64,000 nt of DNA from contig CAWCGJ010000041.1 of assembly GCA_963795055.1 (NCBI GenBank), positions 29,208 through 93,207 on the forward strand, given 5' to 3'. Below, in pieces: positions 54,325 to 62,971 of this stretch. Source of the DNA: JASHPR01 sp963795055 (GTDB lineage Bacteria; Actinomycetota; Actinomycetes; Streptosporangiales; Streptosporangiaceae). The translations under genes and the position numbers were made by a program. Position 1 is the stretch's first letter, and each line of letters begins with the position of its first letter. The notes below the pieces were generated by a model. It had not been told where the DNA came from, made no database searches, and saw nothing but the letters and a program-made list of their open reading frames with translations.

Positions 54325-54379
54325 GGGCACTAGTGTGGCGGTGCTGACAATGCAAGAGGTCCATGTGAGAGGAAGATCC

Positions 54380-55423
54380 ATGCGAGTCGGAGTCCTGACC
54401 GGCGGCGGCGACTGCCCAGGCCTCAACGCGGTCATCCGCGCCATCGTGCGCACGGGCGTGGCGGAGTACGGATACGAGTTCACCGGGTTCCGTGACGGCT
54501 GGCGCGGCCCGCTCGAGGGCGACACCATGACCCTGGACGTGCCGGCGGTCCGCGGCATCCTGCCCCGCGGGGGCACGATCCTCGGCTCGTCCCGGACCAA
54601 CCCGCTGGCCGACCGCGCGGCGGCTGGCGGCCGCTCCGGGCTGGAGCGGATCAAGGACAACCTGGCCAGCCTGCGCGTCGACGCGCTGGTGGCGATCGGC
54701 GGCGAGGACACGCTGGGTATCGCCGCCCGGCTGCACGAGCACGGCGTGAACGTCGTTGGCGTGCCGAAGACCATCGACAACGACCTCGGCGCGACCGACT
54801 ACACGTTCGGGTTCGACACCGCGGTAAACATCGCGATGGAGGCCATCGACCGGCTGCACACCACGGCGGAAAGCCACCACCGGGCGCTGATCGTCGAGGT
54901 GATGGGGCGCAGCGCGGGCTGGATCGCGCTGCACTCCGGGATGGCCGGAGGCGCGAACGTGATCCTGATCCCGGAGCAGCCGTTCGACATCGACCAGGTC
55001 TGCGCGTGGGTGGAGCACCGGTTCCAGACCAGGTACGCGCCGATCGTGGTGGTCGCCGAGGGCGCGCACCCCAAGGAGGGCAGCGAGGCGCTGCTCAACG
55101 AGGAGCTGGACGCGTTCGGCCATGTCCGCTACGGCGGGGTCGGGCCGATGCTGGCGAGCGAGATCGAGAGGCGCACCGGCAAAGAGGCCCGCGCCACCGT
55201 GCTCGGTCACGTCCAGCGCGGCGGCACCCCGACCGCGTTCGACCGGGTGCTGGCCACCCGCTTCGGCACGCACGCGATCCGCGCGGTGGCCGACGGCGCG
55301 TTCGGCGCGATGGTGGCCCTGCGCGGCACGGAGATCGTCCAGGTCCCGATCGCGGCGGCGGTTCGCGAGCTCAAGCTGGTGCCGCCCGAGCGCTACGCCG
55401 AGGCGGAGCTCTTCTTCGGCTGA
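54380..55423 (+). CDS. pfkA: 6-phosphofructokinase, predicted pyrophosphate-dependent
   Basis: 347 residues. VLTGGGDCPGLNAVIRAIV, catalytic PKTIDNDL, and MGRSAGWIALHSG are family signatures. The donor-site loop reads IGGEDTLG and the following loop VPKTIDND. By the known E. coli numbering this places Asp at 104 and Lys at 124, the pair found in pyrophosphate-using enzymes such as that of Amycolatopsis methanolica. ATP enzymes have Gly at 104. ATG 54380 follows GAGGAAG. The 3' end overlaps the convergent CGNR gene by 31 bases. Confidence 0.9.
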   Translation: MRVGVLTGGGDCPGLNAVIRAIVRTGVAEYGYEFTGFRDGWRGPLEGDTMTLDVPAVRGILPRGGTILGSSRTNPLADRAAAGGRSGLERIKDNLASLRVDALVAIGGEDTLGIAARLHEHGVNVVGVPKTIDNDLGATDYTFGFDTAVNIAMEAIDRLHTTAESHHRALIVEVMGRSAGWIALHSGMAGGANVILIPEQPFDIDQVCAWVEHRFQTRYAPIVVVAEGAHPKEGSEALLNEELDAFGHVRYGGVGPMLASEIERRTGKEARATVLGHVQRGGTPTAFDRVLATRFGTHAIRAVADGAFGAMVALRGTEIVQVPIAAAVRELKLVPPERYAEAELFFG

Positions 55424-55995
55424 GCCGGCGGATGGGCGGCGCGGAACGCCGCGGCCTTGACCCGGTTCTGGCAGGCGGTCGAGCAGAAGCGGCGGGTCGC
55501 GTTGCGCGAGGTGTCGACGTAGACCCGGTCGCACCGGGGCGCCGCGCAGACCCCGAGGCGGCCCTGCTGGTCACTGCCGAGCACGATGGCCAGGCCGGTG
55601 GCGCAGCCGGCCGCCCAGCCGGTGACCAGCGAATCCTCGGCGCCGTGGAAGTGCAGGTGCCAGGGCTCGCCGTCGTGCCGGTCGAGCCGCGGCCTGGCCT
55701 CGGTACGGGCCAGCATCTCGTTGACCAGGCGGGCCGCCGCGTCGGTGCGGTCAGCCGCCACCGCGTCGAAGACCGCGCGGATCGCCTCGGCCACGGCGCG
55801 GAATCCGGCCGCCTCGCGCGGCAAGACCTCCGGGGTATCCGGCTGTGCGGCCCGGAGCGAGGCCGTCACCGCGGCGGGCAGCGCGCCGCCCCCGGGCGGC
55901 TGGTACGGCCGGCCGCGGGCCTCGCCGGGGGTGAGCGCGTTCACAAGCTGGACCGCCACGGTCACCACCGCGTCCATGTGACTGGTGAAATTCAC
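55393..55995 (-). CDS. CGNR zinc-finger regulator (ABATE-domain protein)
   Basis: 200 residues. The N-terminal stress-sensing ABATE domain (VVTVAVQLVNALTPGEARGRPY) is followed by the C-terminal finger CAAPRCDRVYVDTSRNATRRFCSTACQNRVKAAA-type region, with four cysteines and CQNR in place of CGNR. These are putative DNA-binding regulators. Start GTG 55995 or ATG 55977. It is divergent from a MATE pump gene, and inverted repeats overlap both starts. Confidence 0.85.
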   Translation of the reverse strand: MNFTSHMDAVVTVAVQLVNALTPGEARGRPYQPPGGGALPAAVTASLRAAQPDTPEVLPREAAGFRAVAEAIRAVFDAVAADRTDAAARLVNEMLARTEARPRLDRHDGEPWHLHFHGAEDSLVTGWAAGCATGLAIVLGSDQQGRLGVCAAPRCDRVYVDTSRNATRRFCSTACQNRVKAAAFRAAHPPAQPKKSSASA

Positions 55996-56004
55996 TTGAC
56001 CAGT
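55981..56004. promoter_or_regulatory. operator-like inverted repeat at the CGNR gene start
   Basis: ACTGGT (55981-55986) and ACCAGT (55999-56004) flank GTGAAATTCAC, itself a small palindrome. It covers the possible GTG start, suggesting autoregulation. Confidence 0.45.
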
Positions 56005-56030
56005 TACGTCCTCGCCGTCTAATTTCGTGA

Positions 56031-56048
56031 CTATCAAAATGATGATAG
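56031..56048. promoter_or_regulatory. operator-like inverted repeat at the MATE gene start
   Basis: CTATCA-AAATGA-TGATAG is a perfect inverted repeat in an AT-rich spot. Its sequence differs from the repeat at 55981, so two different binding proteins, or a promoter element, may be involved. Confidence 0.45.
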
Positions 56049-56071
56049 CCAGTCACGACGTATCCGGGGGC

Positions 56072-57400
56072 ATGAAGCGCCGCCCGCGCCTGGCCGGGCC
56101 GGACCGGGAGATCCTCCGGCTGGCCGTGCCCGCGTTCGGGGCCCTGGTCGCGGAGCCGCTGTTCCTGCTGACGGACTCGGCGATCGTCGGCCGGATCGGC
56201 ACGGTCCCGCTGGGCGGGCTGGGCGTGGCCAGCCAGGCCCTCACCGCGCTCGTCAACGTGTCGATCTTCCTGGCCTATGGGACCACCGCGGCGGTGGCCC
56301 GCCAGCTGGGTGCGGGCCGACGGCCGGAGGCGATCCGGCAGGGCATCGACGGGCTCTGGCTGGCGGCGGGGATCGGCCTCGGCGTGCTCGTGCTGGCCTG
56401 GCCGCTGGCCCCGCAGATCGTCCGGGTCTTCGGCGCCTCGCCCGGGGTGAGCGCGGGCGCGGTGACGTACCTGCGGATCAGCCTGTTCGGGGCGCCGTCC
56501 ATGCTGCTGGTCCTGGCCGGCACCGGGGTGCTGCGGGGCCTGCAGGACACGCGCACCCCGCTGCTGGTGGCGGTGGCCGCCTACGCGGTCAACATCGTGC
56601 TGAACGCTACGTTCGTCCTCGGCCTGCGCCTCGGGCTGGCCGGGTCCGCGTGGGGCACGGTGATCGCGCAGTCCGCGGCCGCCGCGGCCTACCTCGCGGT
56701 GGTCACGCGGGGCGCCCGCCGGGCCGGGGTCTGGTTCGGCATGGACCTGGCCGGCCTGCGCGCGGCCGCCGCCGCCGCGACCGGGCTGTTCGTGCGCACG
56801 CTTGCGCTGCAGGCGGTGCTGATAGCGACCACCGCGATCGCGGCCCGCCAGTCGGACGCCGCGATCGCAGCGCACCAGATCGCGTTCCGGCTGTGGACCC
56901 TGCTGGCGCTGGCCCTGGACGCGATCGCGATCGCGGGCCAGGCGATCACCGGTCGCTGCCTCGGGGCGGGCGACGCCGCGGCGGCCCGGGCCGCGACCAA
57001 CCGCATGATCGGCTGGGGCGCGGTCTACGGGATCGTGTTCGGCCTGATCCTGCTGGCGGCCCGGCCGCTGCTGCCCGGGCTGTTCGCGGCCGCCCCGCCG
57101 GTCCGGGCGCTGCTGCTCGCGGTGCTTCTCGTGGTCGCGGCGCAGCAGCCGGTGGCGGGCGTGGTCTTCGTGCTCGACGGCGTGCTGATCGGCGCGGGCG
57201 ACCAGCGGTACCTGGCCGTCGCCGGGGTCCTCAGCCTGGCCGTGTTCCTGCCCGCCGCGTGGCTGGTCTACGCCCGGCACGGGGGGCTGGTGGCGCTGTG
57301 GCTGGCCTACAGCCTCTGGCTGGCGGCCAGGTTCGTGACGCTGGTGCTGCGGGCCCGCGGCAACCGCTGGCTGGTGACCGGTCCCGTTAACCGAGGGTAA
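56072..57400 (+). CDS. MATE-family (DinF-like) multidrug/cation efflux pump
   Basis: 442 residues with twelve predicted membrane helices in two homologous halves. The first begins REILRLAVPAFGALVAEPLFLLTDSAIVGRIG, the second ATGLFVRTLALQAVLIATTAIAARQ. It exports drugs or cationic compounds using a Na+ or H+ gradient. ATG 56072 matches the usual family start; ATG 56042 is an alternative inside the operator-like repeat. Divergence from the CGNR gene suggests it is the regulator's target. Confidence 0.9.
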   Translation: MKRRPRLAGPDREILRLAVPAFGALVAEPLFLLTDSAIVGRIGTVPLGGLGVASQALTALVNVSIFLAYGTTAAVARQLGAGRRPEAIRQGIDGLWLAAGIGLGVLVLAWPLAPQIVRVFGASPGVSAGAVTYLRISLFGAPSMLLVLAGTGVLRGLQDTRTPLLVAVAAYAVNIVLNATFVLGLRLGLAGSAWGTVIAQSAAAAAYLAVVTRGARRAGVWFGMDLAGLRAAAAAATGLFVRTLALQAVLIATTAIAARQSDAAIAAHQIAFRLWTLLALALDAIAIAGQAITGRCLGAGDAAAARAATNRMIGWGAVYGIVFGLILLAARPLLPGLFAAAPPVRALLLAVLLVVAAQQPVAGVVFVLDGVLIGAGDQRYLAVAGVLSLAVFLPAAWLVYARHGGLVALWLAYSLWLAARFVTLVLRARGNRWLVTGPVNRG

Positions 57401-58880
57401 ACGGATCCCGGGTGGCGCCGGTCAGCTCCACCCACACCGCCTTGGTCTCGGTGTACTCGCGCATGGCGTCCACGCCGTTCTCCCGGCCGATGCCGCTAGC
57501 GCCGAAACCGCCGAACGGAACGTGCGGGCTGACGACCCGGTAGGCGTTGACCCAGATCGTGCCGGCCCGCAACCCGGCCGCGACCCGGTGCGCCCGGTGC
57601 ACGTCCTTGGTCCACACCGAGCCGGCCAGACCGAACTCGGTGCCGTTGGCCAGGGCGATGGCCTCGTCCTCGGTGCGGAACGTGGTCACCGCGACGACCG
57701 GCCCGAATATCTCCTCGCGGACCGCCCGCATCCCGGGCGTCGTGTCCACCAGCACGGTGGGCTCGACGAACCAGCCGCCCAGGCTCTCGACCGGCTGGCC
57801 GCCGCAGGCGATCGTGGCCCCGTCGGCGCGCGCGGACTCGAAGTGGCTCAGCACCGTGGCGTACTGCTTGTCGGTGGCCATCGGGCCCATCTCGGTCTCC
57901 GGGTCGAGCGGGTTGCCGATCTTGATGGTCCTGGCCCGGCTGACGACGCGCTCGACCAGCGCGTCCTTGACGTCCTCGTGGACCACGACCCGCGAGCCCG
58001 CCATGCAGGTCTGCCCGGTCGCCGCGAACACCCCGGCGATGACCCCGTTGGCCGCGGCGTCGAGATCGGCGTCGGGGAACACGACCTGCGCGGACTTCCC
58101 GCCCAGCTCCAGGGTCACCCGGGTCAGGTTGTCCGCGGCGGCGCGCGCGATGAGCTTGCCGACCTGGGTCGACCCGGTGAAGGCGATCTTGTCGACGCCG
58201 GGGTGGGCGGCCAGTGCCTTTCCGACCTCCGGCCCCCAGCCGGTCACCACGTTGACCACGCCGGGCGGGAAGCCGGCCTCGCCGACCAGGCCGGCGAAGG
58301 CGAGCGTGCTCACCGGCGTGTAGTCGCTGGGCTTGACGACGATCGTGCACCCGGCGGCCAGGGCCGGCGCCAGCTTCCACGTCAGCAGCAGCAGCGGCGA
58401 GTTCCACGGCACGATCGCGGCGACCACCCCGACCGGCTCGTGCCGGGTGTACACCAGGTAGTTGGGCTTGTCCGACGGGATCATGCTGCCCTGGACCTTG
58501 TCGGCCAGGCCGCCGTAGTAGTAGTACCACTCGGGCAGCCCGGCCATCTGGCCCGCCATCTCGCGCAGCAGCTTGCCGTTGTCCCGGGTCTCCAGCTCGG
58601 CCAGCCGCCCGGCGTCGCGGGCGATCAGCTCGCCCAGCCGGTACAGCAGCTTGCCGCGCTGAGTCGCGGTGAGCCTGCCCCAGGGGCCGCCGAGCGCGGC
58701 CCGCGCCGCGGCCACGGCCGCGTCGACGTCCCCGGCGTCGGCGTCGGGCACCCGCGCCCACGGCTGCCCGGTGAACGGGTCGGTCGAGGTGTAGGTGCGC
58801 CCGGACCGCGCGGACCGGGGGGAGCCGTCGATAAGCATCAGCAGCTCGTCGACCCGCGACGTGTCGGCCGTGGTGGTCAT
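57387..58880 (-). CDS. NAD(P)-dependent aldehyde dehydrogenase
   Basis: 497 residues. Catalytic Cys in GQTCMAGSR, the general base in LELGGKSAQ, PWNSPLLLLTWKLAPALAAG and FTGSTQVGK for cofactor binding are present. The substrate is unknown. The operon with an acyl-CoA dehydrogenase and a CoA-transferase suggests oxidation of a carboxylic-acid precursor. The end overlaps the convergent MATE gene by 14 bases. Confidence 0.92.
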   Translation of the reverse strand: MTTTADTSRVDELLMLIDGSPRSARSGRTYTSTDPFTGQPWARVPDADAGDVDAAVAAARAALGGPWGRLTATQRGKLLYRLGELIARDAGRLAELETRDNGKLLREMAGQMAGLPEWYYYYGGLADKVQGSMIPSDKPNYLVYTRHEPVGVVAAIVPWNSPLLLLTWKLAPALAAGCTIVVKPSDYTPVSTLAFAGLVGEAGFPPGVVNVVTGWGPEVGKALAAHPGVDKIAFTGSTQVGKLIARAAADNLTRVTLELGGKSAQVVFPDADLDAAANGVIAGVFAATGQTCMAGSRVVVHEDVKDALVERVVSRARTIKIGNPLDPETEMGPMATDKQYATVLSHFESARADGATIACGGQPVESLGGWFVEPTVLVDTTPGMRAVREEIFGPVVAVTTFRTEDEAIALANGTEFGLAGSVWTKDVHRAHRVAAGLRAGTIWVNAYRVVSPHVPFGGFGASGIGRENGVDAMREYTETKAVWVELTGATRDPFTLG

Positions 58881-58889
58881 GTGGCCCTC

Positions 58890-60080
58890 CTAGGAGATTC
58901 GGTACTTCTCGATCAGCCGGTTCCCAATGATCATCTTCTGGATCTCCGCGGTGCCCTCGCCGATGAGCAGCAGCGGCGCGTCGCGGTACAGGCGCTCGAT
59001 CTCCGAGTCCCGGGAATAGCCGAAGCCGCCGTGGATCCGCAGCGCGTCCTCGACGACCTCCTTGCAGTACTCACAGGCCAGGTACTTGGCCATGCCGGCC
59101 TCGAGGTCGCTCTGCCGCCCCGCGTCCTTGTGCCGCGCCGCCATGACCGCCATCTGGTGCGCCGCGACCGTCTTGGTGCCCATCTCGGCCAGCTTGAACA
59201 GGATGGCCTGGTGCTCCGCGATCGGCTTGCCGAACGCGTGCCGCTGCTGGGCGTAGCTCACGGCCAGCTCGAAAGCGCGCTGCGCTACCCCGGCCCCGCG
59301 CGCGGCCACGTTCACCCGGCCGACCTCGATCCCGTCCATCATCTGGTAGAAGCCGCGTCCGGGACGCTCGCCGAGCACGCGGTCGGCCGGGATCCGGCAC
59401 CGGTCCAGGATGAGCTCGGTCGTTTCCACGCCCCGGTAGCCCATCTTGTCGATCTTCCCCGGAACGGTGAGCCCGGGCCGGGTCTCGCCGTACCCGGTTT
59501 CCTTCTCGACCAGGAACACGCTCAGGTTGCGGTGCGCCTTGGCCGCGCCCTCGTCGGTGCGGGCGAGCAGCGCCACGAGGCGGGCGGACGCCCCGTTGGT
59601 CAGCCACATCTTCTGCCCGCTGATGACGTAGCCGGTGCCGTCCCGGGTGGCCAGGGTGCGGATGGCGGCCACGTCCGAGCCGAGCCCGGGCTCGGACAGC
59701 GAGATGGCCCCGCGCACCTCGCCCGATGCCATCCGGGGCAGGAAGTATGCCTTCTGCTCGTCGGTGCCGTGCCGGCCGATGATGTGCGAGACGACGAAGT
59801 GGGTGTTGATGATGCCGGAAATGCTCATCCAGCCCCGGGCGATCTCCTCTGCCACCAGCGCGTAGGTAAGCAGGGACTCCCCGAGCCCGCCGTATTCTTC
59901 GGGAATGGTCAGCCCGAACAGGCCAAGCTGCTGCATGCCCTCGACGATCTTCCCGGGGTACTCGTCGGCGTGATCGAGCTCGTTGGCGACCGGCAGGATC
60001 TCGGTGTCGACGAATTCGCGCACCGTGGCGAGGATGGCCCGCTGCACGTCGGTGAGGCCGTCGGTCTCGGTCAGGGCCAC
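58890..60080 (-). CDS. acyl-CoA dehydrogenase
   Basis: 396 residues of the FAD-dependent family. AISLSEPGLGSDVAAIRT and YVISGQKMWLTNGA lie in the FAD-binding beta-domain. The C-terminal LRIHGGFGYSRDSEIERLYRDA includes the usual cofactor region. It oxidises an acyl-CoA at the alpha-beta bond. Nine bases separate it from the aldehyde dehydrogenase, so they are co-transcribed. Confidence 0.93.
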   Translation of the reverse strand: MALTETDGLTDVQRAILATVREFVDTEILPVANELDHADEYPGKIVEGMQQLGLFGLTIPEEYGGLGESLLTYALVAEEIARGWMSISGIINTHFVVSHIIGRHGTDEQKAYFLPRMASGEVRGAISLSEPGLGSDVAAIRTLATRDGTGYVISGQKMWLTNGASARLVALLARTDEGAAKAHRNLSVFLVEKETGYGETRPGLTVPGKIDKMGYRGVETTELILDRCRIPADRVLGERPGRGFYQMMDGIEVGRVNVAARGAGVAQRAFELAVSYAQQRHAFGKPIAEHQAILFKLAEMGTKTVAAHQMAVMAARHKDAGRQSDLEAGMAKYLACEYCKEVVEDALRIHGGFGYSRDSEIERLYRDAPLLLIGEGTAEIQKMIIGNRLIEKYRIS

Positions 60081-60099
60081 GGGTGCCTCCTTCTTTGAC

Positions 60100-61314
60100 T
60101 CACCGGGAGCCGCCCTCCCCGGCCACGCCCCGGTCCGCGAGCGCGCGGACTTCGGGTGCCGACAGCCCCAGCAGGCCGGTCAGGACCTCGGCGGTGTCGG
60201 CGCCGAGGCGCGACGCGGGGGAGGGCGCCAGGCGGCCGTCCTGCTCGAGCGGCGAGGCAGCCGCGAGCACCGCGCCCACGCCCGGCTGGTCGATCTCCCG
60301 CAGCATCGGGTGGCCAGCCAGGCTGCCGTCGCTGACCAGGTCGGTGAGCCGGCGGTAGCGTGACCACAGCACCGCCGTGCCGTCCAGGTCCCGCCCGATG
60401 TCGGCCACGCTGCGGCAGGCGAACCAGGGAGCCAGCAGCGAGGCGATGACCTCGCGGTGGGCGTACCGGTCGCCGTCGACCGCGAAGTCGGCGCCCAGCA
60501 GCCGCTCCAGTTCCGCGAACGCGGGAGCCAGCCCGGTGGCCGCGGCCAGGTCGGCGAAGTGCCGGGCGGTGACCGCGATCACCATGACCCGCTCGCCGTC
60601 GCCGGTCGCGAAGTCGCGGGCGAAGCCGCCGTAGAGATGGTTGCCGATCCGGGGCCGGTCGGCGCCGGTCAGCTGCGCCTCGGCCAGGAAGCCGAGATGC
60701 CCGGTCACCGCCAGCGCGACGTCCTCCAGGGCCAGCGTGATCCGGCTGCCTTCCCCGGTGAGCCGCCGGCGCCGCTCGGCGGTTATCAGGCCGATCGCGG
60801 CGTAGAGCCCGCACGCCACGTCCCAGGCGGGCAGCACGTGGTTCACCGGCCCCTGGTGCCCCTCGGGACCGGTGATCAGCGGGAACCCGAGCCCGGCGTT
60901 GACGGTGTAGTCGACGGCCGGGCGCCCGTCGTGGTGGCCCAGTATCTGCAGGTGGATCAAGTCGGGCCGGGCCTTGACCAGGTGGTCGTAGCCGAGCCAG
61001 GGCCGGCCGACCGCGTTGGTCAGCACGATCCCCCCGCCCGGCCCGGAGGCGGCCACCAGGTCGGCCAGGAGGCGCTGGCCCTCGGGGTCGCGGAAGTTCA
61101 GCGTGACGGACTTCTTGCTCTTGTTCAGCCCGGTCCAGTAGATGCTGGTCCCGGACGCGGCCAGGGGCCAGCGGTGCTGGTCGCCCGCGCCGCCGATCGG
61201 GTCGATCCGGATGACCTCGGCACCGAGCTGGGCCAGGGTCAGGCCGCACAGCGGAGAGGCCACGAAGCTGGAGATCTCCAGGACCCTGAGCCCGTCCAGC
61301 GGCGCTCCACTCAC
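60100..61314 (-). CDS. CaiB/BaiF family III CoA-transferase
   Basis: 404 residues. LEISSFVASPLCGLTLAQLGAEVIRIDPIGG and NKSKKSVTLNFRDPEG are the N-terminal signatures. The expected catalytic Asp region is at PDLIHLQILG-type sequence, where the usual S-x-S-x-FG loop is altered to QILGHHDG. It may swap CoA between acids. GTG 61314 overlaps the FHA gene stop (GTGA), so the two are tightly coupled. Confidence 0.88.
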   Translation of the reverse strand: MSGAPLDGLRVLEISSFVASPLCGLTLAQLGAEVIRIDPIGGAGDQHRWPLAASGTSIYWTGLNKSKKSVTLNFRDPEGQRLLADLVAASGPGGGIVLTNAVGRPWLGYDHLVKARPDLIHLQILGHHDGRPAVDYTVNAGLGFPLITGPEGHQGPVNHVLPAWDVACGLYAAIGLITAERRRRLTGEGSRITLALEDVALAVTGHLGFLAEAQLTGADRPRIGNHLYGGFARDFATGDGERVMVIAVTARHFADLAAATGLAPAFAELERLLGADFAVDGDRYAHREVIASLLAPWFACRSVADIGRDLDGTAVLWSRYRRLTDLVSDGSLAGHPMLREIDQPGVGAVLAAASPLEQDGRLAPSPASRLGADTAEVLTGLLGLSAPEVRALADRGVAGEGGSR

Positions 61315-62006
61315 TGGGGCGAGGCCTTGGCCGGCAGGCGCTTCAGGTCGTCGGCGGTGAGCTCGCCGGTGGAGACCAGCAGCCGCGCGAGTTCTTCCAG
61401 GGCCCGCGGCCCGCGCAGCCCCGGAGCGCCGAGCCGGGCGTAGCGGTCCCTGATGTTCTCGCACCGCTTGGTGACCGTGTGCGCCTGCCACCCGATCCGC
61501 TCGGCGGTGTCCCGGGCGCTGCGCGGCGCGGGGTCCCCCACGTGCCGCCAGGTCAGGTACTCCTCGAACCGCGCGGCCAGGACCAGCCGGTCGCTGTCGG
61601 TCAGCCGGGCCCGGTAGCGGGTGGTGGTCACCGCGTGCTCGCTGGTCACCGGCTTGGCCGCCGGGTCGGGGACGTCGTCGAGATCGGGCAGCCGCAGCCG
61701 CAGCGCGTAGCGGTCCAGGGCGCCGACGACGGTCACCTTGGCGTGCCACTGCTGCAGCGGCACGGCGAGCCCCGGCGGCAGGTCGGCCCGGAAGCCGCGG
61801 TCGCCGAGCACGTTCAGCACCGAGGAACTGCTGTCGTTGTGCAGCCACCAGCAGCCGTCGTGATACCGGAAGCTCCCGGCGGTGCGGGATACGCCCCGGT
61901 CGTCCGCGGGCAGCACGGCCGAGCACGTCGGCGCCCGGCCGAACGTGAACGGCTCACCCGGACGGACGCGCCACGTCTGCGACTCGTACATGACAATCAG
62001 CAGCAT
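61311..62006 (-). CDS. FHA-domain protein with C-terminal helical domain
   Basis: 231 residues. The forkhead-associated domain is the first 100 residues, with phosphothreonine-binding FGRAPTC and GVSRTAGSFRYHDGCWWLHN. A helical region at about 140-230 follows (DSDRLVLAARFEEYL and WQAHTVTKRCENIRDRYARL) that could be a winged helix. It would recognise phosphorylated proteins and is the first gene of the fatty-acid-type operon. Confidence 0.8.
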   Translation of the reverse strand: MLLIVMYESQTWRVRPGEPFTFGRAPTCSAVLPADDRGVSRTAGSFRYHDGCWWLHNDSSSSVLNVLGDRGFRADLPPGLAVPLQQWHAKVTVVGALDRYALRLRLPDLDDVPDPAAKPVTSEHAVTTTRYRARLTDSDRLVLAARFEEYLTWRHVGDPAPRSARDTAERIGWQAHTVTKRCENIRDRYARLGAPGLRGPRALEELARLLVSTGELTADDLKRLPAKASPQ

Positions 62007-62158
62007 CGTCTGGGCCCGTCCACGAACTTCTTTCCTCCGTCGGTCTCATGCTCAGCGTAAGTGGGCAGTCGGGGGAGGAGGTACCCCGGATGGCAGGGCT
62101 GGTCACAGCCTCCTGGGGCGGGAGATCGGCTGCGGCCTGGTCTCCACCACGCGCCCGT

Positions 62159-62728
62159 TCACCGGTCCGGTCCTCCCGCCTGGGCCGCCCACTCGTCCAC
62201 GGTGAGCACGTCGGCCTGCCGCGGGAACACCTTCTCGGTCAGGACCCGGTGGACCTCCGGGTCAGCGTCCAGGCAGGCGTCGGCGAGCACCACGAGCCGG
62301 TAGTCCAGGTCGGCCGCCTGCCGCAGCGTGGACAGCACCACGCCGCTGGTGGCGATGCCGGCCAGCACCAGCGTTCCCGCGCCGAGGCCGCGCAGCAGCA
62401 CCTCGAGGTCGCTGCCGGCGAACGCGGACACCCGCCGCTTGGTCACCACGAGGTCCGCCGCGGCGGGCGCCACGGCCGGGTGGATCTCGGCGGCCGGGTC
62501 GGCGTCCGTGAACCGGCCGGCCGACGCGATCGCGGAGAAGCTGCGGTTCCTGGCGCTGATCTCGGGGTGACCGGGGCGGAAGCCGATGGTCACGTAGATC
62601 ACGGGAATGCCCGCCGCGTGCGCGGCGGTGATGGCGCGGCCCAGCCGCGGCAGGTAGCCGGCATCGTCGGCGAAGCGCTCGACGATGCCCCGCTGGACAT
62701 CCATGACGAGCAGCACGGTCGCGTCCAT
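62159..62728 (-). CDS. isochorismatase-family hydrolase lacking the usual catalytic Cys
   Basis: 189 residues. Catalytic-site Asp in VMDVQRG and Lys in VTKRRVSAF are conserved. The Cys of nicotinamidase-type members (normally GVATNVCV) is replaced, reading GIATSGVV. That resembles isochorismatase-type members, which do not use Cys, so cysteine-hydrolase chemistry is unlikely. The substrate is unknown. Confidence 0.82.
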   Translation of the reverse strand: MDATVLLVMDVQRGIVERFADDAGYLPRLGRAITAAHAAGIPVIYVTIGFRPGHPEISARNRSFSAIASAGRFTDADPAAEIHPAVAPAAADLVVTKRRVSAFAGSDLEVLLRGLGAGTLVLAGIATSGVVLSTLRQAADLDYRLVVLADACLDADPEVHRVLTEKVFPRQADVLTVDEWAAQAGGPDR

Positions 62729-62756
62729 GGCGTTGCCTCCGGTATCGTCCGCGGCG

Positions 62757-62960
62757 ATGACGGCACTGCCGAGAGACTACGACTCGGACCCGGAGCGGTT
62801 CCTGTCCGACGCCAGGAAGCCGCATGACGACGTGCATCCCTGCGTCGTGGCCCGGTTCGCCGCCGCCGGGGCCCGGCGCGTATTGCGCCCGGGGGCTTGT
62901 TCGCGGCCTGTGCCCCCGGGCCCGCGGGGCTGCGTGGTCTACGCCACCAAGGGTGGCGCT
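62757..62960 (+). pseudogene. remnant of a SAM-dependent methyltransferase
   Basis: ATG 62757 reads MTALPRDYDSDPERFLSDAR and then VVARFAAAGARRVL, a methyltransferase start just before the SAM motif. It then jumps to RPG and, one base out of frame, GLFAACAPG. In intact relatives that block (RPGGLFAACAPS) lies 80 or more residues further on. The core, including the SAM site, is deleted and no stop-to-stop gene remains. Confidence 0.55.
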
Positions 62961-62971
62961 GTGGCCGGGCC

